Shown: piece after piece, positions 1 to 5,933 of the stretch | Numbering within the stretch: position 1 is the first letter of the stretch | How the letters are laid out: every line of letters begins with the position of its first letter | Assembly (NCBI GenBank): GCA_008477525.1 | Contig: SPDT01000006.1 | Coordinates: forward strand, 1-12,500 | Direction: 5' to 3' | Source of the DNA: Hypomyces perniciosus | Lineage: Eukaryota; Ascomycota; Sordariomycetes; Hypocreales; Hypocreaceae | Length of the DNA stretch: 12,500 bases | The notes under the pieces: generated by a model | The model's database searches: none | Told to the model about the DNA's origin: nothing | The model's input: only the letters and a program-made list of their open reading frames with translations | Translations under genes and position numbers: made by a program

Positions 1-22
1 CCCCCTCCCCCCCCTTTTGGTT
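1..22. other. C-rich contig edge not matching 28S
   Basis: The first bases are an almost pure C run followed by TTTT. At this point 28S should read through a GATCCGTAACTTCGGGATAAGG-like segment, of which only AACTTCGG-ATAAGG from about 26 onward is visible. The run is most simply a low-quality or mis-called contig or read edge rather than biological sequence. Confidence 0.6.
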
Positions 23-372
23 TAAACTTCGGATAAGGATGGGCTAAGGTTGGGTTACAGTTGGGCTTTGGGCGGACGCCTTGGGAGCAGGCAGCCACTA
101 GAAGGGCAACCGGCCGGCGGGCAGGGCAGCATCCGGGTTTGCTTTTGCTGTGCTTGATGATGACCTAGCAGGGCCGGCCCCGTCCGGCGTCGTACGGTAA
201 CACCAATTAGAACTGGTACGGACAAGGGGAAAACAAATTTTTTTCTGAGTTAATTTAAAAACATAGCATTGCGATGGCCAGAAAGTGGGTTGTTGCGCAA
301 TGTGATTTTGCCCCAGTGCTCCTGAGTCCAAAGTGAAGTGTAATTCAACCAAGCGAGGGTAACGGCTGGGGG

Positions 373-409
<37 letters not shown>

Positions 410-457
410 CTAATTAGTGAGCGCATGAAGGGATTACGAGATTTTTTTTCCCCCAAA

Positions 458-489
<32 letters not shown>

Positions 490-1108
490 AAGGGGAACGG
501 GCTGGCAGAATCAGCGGGAAAGCAGACCTGTGAGCTGACTCATAGTTTGACATTGTGAAACTGGAAAAGACATGGAGGTGTAGAAAAGGTGGGAGCTTCG
601 GCGCCGGTTGTGATGTTGGTGTGATGGAAATACCACTACTCCTATTGTTTTTTTTACTTATTCAAGAAGCGGGGCTGGCTGATTTAGCCAACTTCTGGTG
701 TTTAAAGGTCCTTCGCGGGACGACCCGCGGTTGAAGACATTGTCAGGTGGGGAGTTTGGCTGGAGGCGGCACTCTGTTCTGATTAAACCATAAAACGCAG
801 GTGTCCATAAGGGGGGGCTCAGGAGAACAGAAATCTCGCTAGAACAAAATAGGGTTAGTAAAAGTCCCCGTGATTTTGATTTCCAGTGGAAAACAAAACC
901 ATGAAAGTGTGGCCTATCGGATCCTTTAGTCCCTCGACATGAGGTAGAGGTGCCAGAAAGTTACCACAGGGATAACTGCTTGTGGCGGCCAAAGCGTCAT
1001 AGCGACGTCGCTTTTGATCCTTCGATCGGGCTCTTCTATCTACCGAAGCAGATTCGGTAAGCGTTGGATTGTTCACCCACTAATAGGGAAGGGGCTGGGG
1101 TTATTAGA

Positions 1109-1141
<33 letters not shown>

Positions 1142-1550
1142 ATGACCTCACGCAATGGTAATTCAGATTAGTAAGAGAAGAACCGCCTTGATCAGGATAA
1201 TGGTTTTGCGGATGTCCGGACCGGGCAGTGCTCCGAAAGCAGCTACCAATTGCCTGGACAAATGGCTGGGCTGAAAGCCTCTTAAGGCAGAATCCATGCC
1301 CAGAAGCGGTGTCGATCCCACCCGCACGTACAGATGGACAAGAATGGCTCCGGACTTAGCGTCTAGAAGGCGATTCCTCCGCGTCTCTCGAAGGAGCCGC
1401 CTGGTATTCGCGTATTTTAATTTCAACACGAGCGGGGGAAAATCTTTGCAGACGACCGTAGCTGTGCGAAAACGCGTCCTGTAAGCAGTAGCGTAAGCCT
1501 TGTTGTTACGATCTGTGAGGGTAAAGCCGTCCTTCGCCTCCGATTTCCCC
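1..1550 (+). rRNA. 28S (large subunit) rRNA gene, 3' part, upstream unit
   Basis: This is the 3' part of the large-subunit rRNA, cut by the window start; recognisable 28S begins near base 23. Landmarks in order are the AACTGGTACGGACAAGG segment (near 210-226), TATGACTCTCTTAAGGTAGCC (376-395), the peptidyl-transferase segment ACCACAGGGATAACTG (963-978), GCGACGTCGCTTTTGATCC (near 1002-1020), TTCACCCACTAATAGGGAA (1072-1090), and the sarcin-ricin region near 1167-1185, which is imperfect here. The 3' end is placed at the CGATTTCCCC stretch by recall of Sordariomycetes 28S ends and could be off by several bases. Many single-base indels are present, for example a T/C homopolymer at 442-455. The RNA would form the large-subunit catalytic core. 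The identity is certain; the exact ends are not. Confidence 0.96.
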
Positions 1551-1558
1551 AATGCAAT

Positions 1559-1576
1559 CTCCCACAATGATGGGGG
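1559..1576 (+). terminator. Conserved hairpin just after the 28S 3' end (possible 3' ETS processing or termination element)
   Basis: CTCCCA (1559-1564) and TGGGGG (1571-1576) can pair, with one G-T wobble, around the six-base loop CAATGA. The same loop and a shorter stem occur after the second 28S at 9874-9889. In budding yeast an RNase III (Rnt1) stem-loop lies just downstream of 25S and starts 3' processing, so this position fits such a role. The loop does not show the yeast AGNN form. A structural or processing function is inferred. Confidence 0.45.
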
Positions 1577-1612
1577 AGTTATGTAGGGGCTGTGAGAGAT
1601 GGGTTTAGTTGG

Positions 1613-1631
1613 CATGACCCGCGTGGTCATG
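1613..1631 (+). repeat. Short perfect inverted repeat in the 28S 3' flank
   Basis: CATGACC (1613-1619) is the exact reverse complement of GGTCATG (1625-1631), with a five-base spacer. In the second spacer the corresponding region (9933-9954) keeps CATG at both sides but not the full stem, so conservation is weak. It may be a minor terminator-proximal hairpin or chance. Confidence 0.35.
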
Positions 1632-1740
1632 GTGTATAGGGTAGGCTGCGGGGGGTATAGGTAGGCCGAGGGGTATGGTCTGGGGTTAAGGGTAGGCCGA
1701 TGTGGGATGGCTGGAGGGGGTCTAGGGTAGGTGCAGGGCA
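1632..1740 (+). repeat. GGGTAGG-rich block upstream of module A, copy 1
   Basis: Several imperfect copies of a TAGGGTAGGC-type motif are spaced roughly 20-35 bases apart (for example near 1638, 1689 and 1723), separated by G-rich spacers. The core is the same GGGTA found in the main array at 2138-2562, so this is probably an outlying, more diverged part of the same repeat family. The matching block in the other spacer is 9957-10100. Confidence 0.6.
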
Positions 1741-1895
1741 AAAAACGACCAAATGGTTCGCGTTTGTGTGGCCGTGAGTCGATTTGACCGATTTGACTCA
1801 TACAATGACATTTGCGGAAAATCGGAATGGGGACCAACGAACCCAATCGCAAGCCCAGCCCGCAAGCAAACGTGGTCGGAGGCCTATGGGTGGCC
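1741..1895 (+). promoter_or_regulatory. IGS module A, copy 1: candidate spacer promoter or Pol I element
   Basis: This segment of about 155 bases is a direct duplicate of module B (3118-3262) and matches 10101-10255 and 11519-11668 in the next spacer. Shared sections are an A-rich start, TGGTTCGCGTTTGTG, GGCCGTGAGTCGATTTGACC, GCGGAAAATCGGAATGGGG, CGAACC and CGGTCGGAGGCCTATG-like sequence. It contains the direct repeat CGATTTGACCGATTTG, and TTGCGG (1812-1817) opposite CCGCAA (1860-1865). Module B sits where a Pol I promoter is expected, so module A may be a spacer promoter or an upstream enhancer-like duplicate. The repeat is seen directly; the regulatory role is inferred. Confidence 0.55.
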
Positions 1896-1976
1896 CGGGG
1901 AGGGTTACAGTGGAGGTGTAGGGTAGGCGGGGGGCGGGGGGGAAGCGGCGGAGGGGCGGCTAGAGGGGGGACAGAG
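1896..1976 (+). repeat. G-rich run after module A, copy 1 (G-quadruplex potential)
   Basis: The sense strand carries closely spaced G tracts, including GGGTAGGCGGGGGGCGGGGG (1920-1939) and a terminal GGGGGG near 1966-1971. Four or more G tracts with short loops meet the usual pattern for a G-quadruplex. The matching run in the other spacer is 10256-10332. Such a run on the non-template strand could favour RNA:DNA hybrids if transcribed. Only base composition supports this. Confidence 0.5.
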
Positions 1977-2104
1977 GAACAAACGGCTCGATCGCACACC
2001 GTCAATCGAAAATTTGACAAAGTCCAAACGGGCCCGGCACTACATATAGCACACCTGGCCCAAGAGAAGCAAAATCAAATTTGACCAAGTCCGACGAGCG
2101 CCCA
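1977..2104 (+). other. Linker between module A and the GGGTA array, copy 1
   Basis: This non-coding linker holds two related short motifs, AAATTTGACAAAGTCCAA (2011-2028) and AAATTTGACCAAGTCCGACG (2078-2097). A third relative, AAATTTGACCAAGCCGG (3101-3117), lies directly in front of module B. The motif is thus linked to the edges of the duplicated modules and may be part of a larger ancestral duplication. The second spacer has equivalents near 10377 and 10443. I see no ORF or RNA gene here. Confidence 0.5.
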
Positions 2105-2161
2105 TACCCTATACTACCCTAGAGAGCAGAGCAAGTTTAGGGTAGCAGGGGGTATAGGGTA
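2105..2161 (+). repeat. Inverted repeat at the left edge of the GGGTA array, copy 1
   Basis: TACCCTATAC (2105-2114) is the exact reverse complement of GTATAGGGTA (2152-2161), and CTACCCTA (2114-2121) is the reverse complement of TAGGGTAG (2138-2145). The array unit therefore appears once or twice in opposite orientation just before the array, giving a two-part stem around an AG-rich loop. The arrangement recurs at 10468-10527 with a one-base insertion on the right arm. Confidence 0.7.
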
Positions 2162-2562
2162 GGTCAACGATAGGGTAGGCTGGTATATAGGGTAAGTGAG
2201 TTATAGGGTAAGTGTATAGGTAGGCTGGTTGTACAGGGTAGTGAGTTATAGGGTAAGTGTATAGGGTTAGTGTATAGGGTGAGGTTGGTTTATAGGGTAG
2301 GTCGATGATGATGATGATGTATCCCATTAACGTCCTACGGCTAAAAGCCACTGTACAGGGTGGTCAACTATAGGGTAAGTGTATAGGGTAGGTCAACGAT
2401 AGGGTAGGCTGGTGTAAGGGTAGGTTTGTGTATGGGAGGTCAGTTATAGGGTAGGTGTATAGTGTAGGTCAGTTATAGGGTAGGTAGGAAAAGTCGGTAT
2501 AGGGGGGGTGGGTTGTATAGGATAGATTGGGTTGTATAGGGTAGGTTATAGGTTAACGCTAT
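2138..2562 (+). repeat. Telomere-like GGGTA tandem array in the IGS, copy 1
   Basis: Imperfect 12-13-base units of the type TATAGGGTAGGT or TATAGGGTAAGT run head to tail. By eye I read about fifteen exact GGGTA cores in this stretch plus several mutated ones. Variants end in GGTC, GGCTGG, AGTGAG or AGTGTA. A higher-order duplication is visible: GGTCAACGATAGGGTAGGCT occurs at 2162-2181 and again at 2391-2410. The array resembles binding sites of Myb-type telomere or Pol I terminator proteins, which recognise GGGTAA/TTAGGG-like cores. It is not a true telomere because it is flanked on both sides by rDNA and recurs in the next unit (10502-10922). Confidence 0.85.
2304..2319 (+). repeat. GAT/ATG microsatellite inside the array, copy 1
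   Basis: About five GAT units interrupt the GGGTA array and are followed by the unique ATCCCATTAACGTCCTACGG (2321-2340). The same microsatellite and unique tail are found at 10670-10684 onward, so it is a fixed part of the spacer. Confidence 0.8.
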
Positions 2563-2799
2563 GTGACAGTTTTATTGAGGGTGCAAAAATGTAGTTAAGG
2601 GTATAGGTAGGCTATCGCTTGTTTTTTCCCAATAGAAATTTGTTATGTGTGCTGCTATTCTCCCACTTGTCTGAACGTTAGCTAAAGTCCTATGCAAACT
2701 ATACAGACTCTTGCAGCAAGTTGGGCTTCATAGACATTCTATGCAAATTACAAATGCTAGCCATCTAGGGGGGTGCCATGCTTATTGGAAATGCATGGA
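2563..2799 (+). other. Non-repetitive AT-richer IGS block, copy 1
   Basis: This block lacks the GGGTA repeat except for one or two cores near 2600 and is clearly AT-richer than its surroundings. It matches 10923-11180 in the next spacer, including GCTATGTGACAGTTT, AACGTTAGCTAAA, CTCTTGCAGCAAGTTGG and GGGTGCCATGCTTATTGG. Being unique and conserved between units, it may be an anchor such as an origin-proximal or barrier-proximal element. I see no 5S or tRNA gene, and no ORF with a recognisable product. Confidence 0.55.
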
Positions 2800-3075
2800 T
2801 TAGGGTATCGATAGGGTAGGTGGGGTATATAGGGTAAGTCGTGCACTCATGCGAAAAAGCCATATATTGGTGTGGGTGTAAAGGGTAGGTCGGGGTATAG
2901 GGGTAGGTCGTGCACCCACGTCTAAATGCGTGCATCGGTGGCGGGGGGGCTAGGGGGGTCATAGTAAGGGTATATCTCTAGGGTAGTCTTGTGCACTCAT
3001 GCGAATGCATGCACGGGTCGCTGGGGTGCAGGCGTGGTGCGTGCATTGTGTAGGGTGGCTCTAGGGTAGGTTGTG
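2800..3075 (+). repeat. GTGCAC / GGGTA mixed repeat block, copy 1
   Basis: GGGTA cores alternate with a GTCGTGCAC motif. GTGCACTCATGCGAA appears at 2843-2857 and at 2991-3005, and a relative, GTCGTGCACCCACGTCTAAA, starts near 2908. TGCGTGCATCGGTG and GCATGCA palindromes lie between them. GGGTAAGTCGTGCAC (2833-2847) joins both motifs. The matching block at 11181-11400 keeps the first two GTGCAC motifs, but the third differs. Confidence 0.65.
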
Positions 3076-3117
3076 CTGCTGTGTTGGTTGGTGGTGGAGA
3101 AAATTTGACCAAGCCGG

Positions 3118-3262
3118 AAAAAACTGGCCAAAAATGGTTCGCGTTTGTGGGCCGTGAGTCCGATTTGACCGATTTGCATACATGAAATTTTGCGGAAAAT
3201 CGGAAGGGGCAACGAACCAATTCTGCCGCCCCACCCCGCAAAAAACGGTCGGAGGGCTATGA
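3118..3262 (+). promoter_or_regulatory. IGS module B, copy 1: candidate Pol I promoter region
   Basis: This is the second direct copy of the duplicated IGS module, about 620-760 bases before the 18S start. Budding yeast has a 5' ETS of about 700 bases, so a Pol I start in or just after this segment is plausible. It contains the CGATTTGACCGATTTG direct repeat, TTTTGCGG (3188-3195) facing CCGCAAAA (3236-3243), and inside these GGGGC (3206-3210) facing GCCCC (3228-3232), which gives a nested, symmetric inverted repeat. Downstream sequence becomes well conserved between units, as expected of transcribed leader. Pol I promoters share little sequence across fungi, so I cannot recognise a core element directly. 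Confidence 0.5.
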
Positions 3263-3752
3263 GAGGGGGGAGGGTGGGTGGTGGGCGTGGAAGGCGCCGG
3301 CACTGTTGGAAATACAGCGCTTCGGCGGCTGCGGCTTCAGTGGTTCCGGGTCGTGGACCGCAGCACCTCAATCAAATGTACATATCTTTCAGACACCAAA
3401 TTACAGTTGCCTTTGTACGGCTTGCAAGCTCCGGTCTCGCTAGCGATCGGTATAGTTGGTGTCGACCCTACCCGAAAACCAGTCGCCCAGGCTTGTCCTG
3501 GAAGTACGTACGGAGAGAAGCTCGGCGGCGGCGAGAGCCTAGTGCACTCATGTGCTGTATGGGCTCCTGTGGATTACCTTTGCGTGAACTACGTGAGCAA
3601 GGGGGAAAACCGACCCGTGACGACAACGCAATGGTAGAGGCGGGGTATTTAAAGGACGTCCCCTATGGGGGGCCTAGACCACACAAACTTAGTAGTGGGT
3701 TAAAGTGCGGTTGCCTAGGGTCTGCAAGGGGGAGGAAAGCGGATTGCCGCCA

Positions 3753-3782
3753 AGCGCTGTAGGCCCCTAAGACGACAGCGCT
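3753..3782 (+). other. Conserved 5' ETS hairpin 1, copy 1
   Basis: AGCGCTGT (3753-3760) and ACAGCGCT (3775-3782) form a perfect 8-base stem around a 14-base loop containing AGGCCCCTAAG. The next unit keeps seven pairs and the loop at 12144-12171. Two-copy conservation in a position about 100 bases before 18S suggests a pre-rRNA structural element. Confidence 0.6.
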
Positions 3783-3787
3783 GCGAG

Positions 3788-3811
3788 GGCGCGCCTGCTA
3801 GTCAGGGCGCC
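3788..3811 (+). other. Conserved 5' ETS hairpin 2, copy 1
   Basis: GGCGC (3788-3792) and CCTG (3794-3797) pair with CAGG (3803-3806) and GCGCC (3807-3811), with one bulged G and the loop CTAGT. The copy at 12179-12203 has the same loop and a similar stem. It lies directly after hairpin 1, and together they look like a compact folded domain of the pre-rRNA leader. Confidence 0.6.
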
Positions 3812-3880
3812 GACCTGGTGGGCTGAGTCTCCCAGCGCTGATGAAATATGCACGGGTGGCCAGCTCGCGGCTGACGATAG

Positions 3881-5040
3881 TACCTGTTGATTTGCCAGTA
3901 GTCTATGCCTTTGTCCAAAGATTAAGCCATGCATGTCCTAAGGCACTTTATACAGCGAAACTGCGAATGGGTCAGTATATAAGTATGTTTTTTTGATCTA
4001 ATTTTTACGTAACGGATAAATCCTGTAATTCTAGAGCTAATCATGCTAAAAAACCAGGACTTCGGAAGGGTGTTCTGTATTTATTAGATAAAACAAGCCT
4101 CCTCCCCCCTCTGGGCTCTTGGTGAATCTGATAACTCGCGACTCGACAGGTAGGCCTTGTGCCGCGATGGCTCATTCAAATTTCCCTTCTTCCCTTCAAC
4201 TTTCGAGGTTTGGGTTATTGGCCAACATGGTGGCAACGGGTAACGGAGGGTTAGGTCTCACCCGAGAGCCTGAGAAGGCTACTACATCCAAGGAAGAGGC
4301 AGCAGCGAGCAAGTACCCACTCCGACACGGGGACGGAGTAGACACAATAAAACTGAGTACAGGCTAGTTGGGTTCTGTAGCGGAAATGAGTAAATTTAAT
4401 CCTACAACGGAACCAATTGGAGGAGGGCAATGGGCAAGTGGTTGCCAGCAGGCCGCGGGTTAATTCCAGCCCAATAGCGTATATTAAAAGTTGTGTGGTT
4501 TATAAAAGCTCTAGTGTTGACCTCCTTGGGCCTGGGCTGGCCGTCTCAAAACCGTTGGGTACGTACTGGTCAGTGGCGCCTTCCCTCTGTGGAACCCCAT
4601 GCACTTCACTGGGGTGTGAGGGGAAAAACAGGACTTTTCTTTGAAAAAATTAGATAGGGCTCAAGGCAGCTATGCTCGAATACCATTAGCACGGAATAAA
4701 AATAGGACGTGCGTTTCTTTGTGAGTTTCTAGGACGACGTATCCGTCGTATCGATTAACAGTTAATGAGTAATAGACAGTCGGGGTGCATCAGGTATTCA
4801 ATTGTAAGAGGTGAAATGAATACTTGGATTATTGAAGACTACTACGACTGCGAAAGCATTGCCAAGGATGTGTCATTAATCAAGGAACGCAAAGTTTAGG
4901 GGATGAGGACGATCAGTACCGGTTGTAGTCTTAAACCATAAACTATGCCGATAGGGATCGGGTACGCGACTGAGTTTTTACATTTGACGCGCGTCGGGGC
5001 ACCTGACGAGGATCAAATGTGCTGGGCTCTCAAGGGGGGA

Positions 5041-5071
<31 letters not shown>

Positions 5072-5762
5072 AAAATTGGACGGGGTCACCACACATGGGT
5101 GGAGCCGCGGCATAATTTTGACCTCAACACGGGGCAAACTCACCAGGTCACAGACACAAGAGGACAGATTGATGAGCCTTTATCGAACAAAAAGGTGATT
5201 TTTTGGGGTGGTGCAATGTCCTATTCTTAGTAGGGTGAGTTGTCTGCTGCTTCAATTGCGATAACGGAACGAGACAAAATGTGTAGCTGCTAGCCCCGTA
5301 TATTGCTTTTGGCAGAGGGCTATCAAGCTTCATCAAAATTCCATGGAAGTTGAGAAAATCAACAGGTCTTGCTTGCTAATGTTCGGCCGCACCCGCCTGC
5401 GCCTTACCATGACTTTACGCAAGAGGAGGGACTTCCCCCCTTGGGCCGAAAAGGCCGCCGTTATCTTGTAAAATCCTCTGTCGTGCTGGGTGATAGAGAA
5501 TTGCAATTAGTGAACAGAGAATCCTAGTAAGCGGGCCAGCATCAGCTGTGGCGTGATTAACGTCCTGCCCTTTAGGTACACACCTCCGCTTGATTACTTA
5601 CCGATTGAATGAGCTCACTCCGGCACCTGCCGGGGCCAGGACCGCGGGGGCGGCCAAACCATACCACTCGCGGAAAGCTCTCCAACATACAATTCCTTTA
5701 GAGGAAGTTAAAAAAGTCGTAACAAGATGGTCTCCGTTGGGAACCAGCGGGAAGAGACATTA
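3881..5762 (+). rRNA. 18S (small subunit) rRNA gene, complete
   Basis: This is the small-subunit rRNA, which decodes mRNA in the 40S subunit. It starts at TACCTGTTGATTTGCCAGTA, a slightly damaged form of the universal 18S start, and ends near GACATTA before ACCGAGTTTACAC. Landmarks are GCCATGCATGTC, TTCTAGAGCTAATCATG, the 530-loop region (4443-4493, including CCAGCAGGCCGCGGG and AATAGCGTATATTAAA), GGTCGCAAGGCTGAAACTTA (5049-5068), GGTACACACC (5575-5584), and AAGTCGTAACAAG (5714-5726). Its length of about 1.88 kb slightly exceeds the usual 1.8 kb; the excess is spread over many small insertions and there is no sign of an intron. A clean copy of its start is at 12274-12500. Several changes in universally conserved loops argue for base-call error. 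Confidence 0.97.
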
Positions 5763-5933
5763 CCGAGTTTACACTCCCAACCCAATGTGAACCTTACCAT
5801 GATTCGTTTTCGGGATCCCCCTGTCCGTACTTGGTTCGAAAGCCAGCCCGGATCAGGCCCAGGGGGACCTAACTCTTTGATGATTTTTTATAGGGTTTTT
5901 CTTGAGATTTATTCAAAGCAAAATGGAAATCAA
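5763..5933 (+). other. Internal transcribed spacer 1 (ITS1)
   Basis: This is the spacer between 18S and 5.8S, about 170 bases. It begins with CCGAGTTTACACTCCCAACC, a typical Sordariomycetes start, followed by TGTGAACCTTACCA. The rest is short and variable, and ends in an AT-rich stretch before the 5.8S start. It is the main species-level barcode region, but indel noise limits its use here. Confidence 0.9.

Larger units (their letters stand above)
1551..3880 (+). other. rDNA intergenic spacer (IGS), copy 1, including presumed 3' ETS and 5' ETS
   Basis: This spacer of about 2.33 kb joins the 28S end to the next 18S start. It has no supported protein gene, tRNA or 5S gene. It is G-rich on the rRNA sense strand and contains a 3' hairpin, GGGTAGG-rich sequence, module A, a G-rich run, an inverted repeat, a GGGTA array, a non-repetitive AT-richer block, a GTGCAC/GGGTA block, module B and a conserved leader. 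The same parts occur in the same order in the second spacer (9866-12273), so the structure is a property of the array rather than a chance feature of one copy. The spacer is expected to hold the Pol I terminator, promoter and any replication fork barrier. Confidence 0.93.
3263..3880 (+). other. Probable 5' external transcribed spacer (5' ETS), copy 1
   Basis: This leader between module B and 18S is not tandemly repetitive and is strongly conserved with 11669-12273. Shared landmarks include GGAAATACAGCGCTTCGGCG (3309-3328), TTTCAGACACCAAATTAC (3387-3404), TCTCGCTAGCGATCGGTA and GAAAGCGGATTGCCGCC. Clear hairpins lie near its 3' end. The conservation, absence of repeats and position fit a transcribed spacer that helps early 18S processing, for example by U3 snoRNP binding. 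The 5' boundary is arbitrary because the start site is unknown. Open frames here are not conserved as proteins between the two copies. Confidence 0.7.

Noticed and set aside
1163..2020. Long minus-strand open frame of 285 codons, proline-rich
   Set aside because: It runs antisense across the 28S end and into the G-rich spacer; the proline richness is only the complement of G runs. The next unit breaks the frame.
2109..2351. Minus-strand repetitive Tyr/Pro/Thr/Leu peptide, also at 10530-10733 and 2765-2962
   Set aside because: It is the translation of the GGGTA array and keeps no stable frame because the unit is not a multiple of three and varies in length. No sign of a real protein.
2138..2562. 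True telomere or chromosome end
   Set aside because: Unit sequence is impure, rDNA continues on both sides, and the array recurs at the same place in the next unit.
2741..2748. ATGCAAAT octamer-like motif
   Set aside because: The octamer factor context is animal-specific, and the motif is not kept in the second spacer; chance occurrence.
2138..3075. CRISPR array
   Set aside because: Units are 12-13 bases without unique spacers of constant length, and the context is eukaryotic rDNA.
3190..3762. Plus-strand open frame of 190 codons starting in module B, with similar N-termini at 1812 and 11593
   Set aside because: The shared N-terminal residues come from the duplicated DNA module. The frames diverge and stop at different points in each copy, as indels in non-coding sequence would cause.
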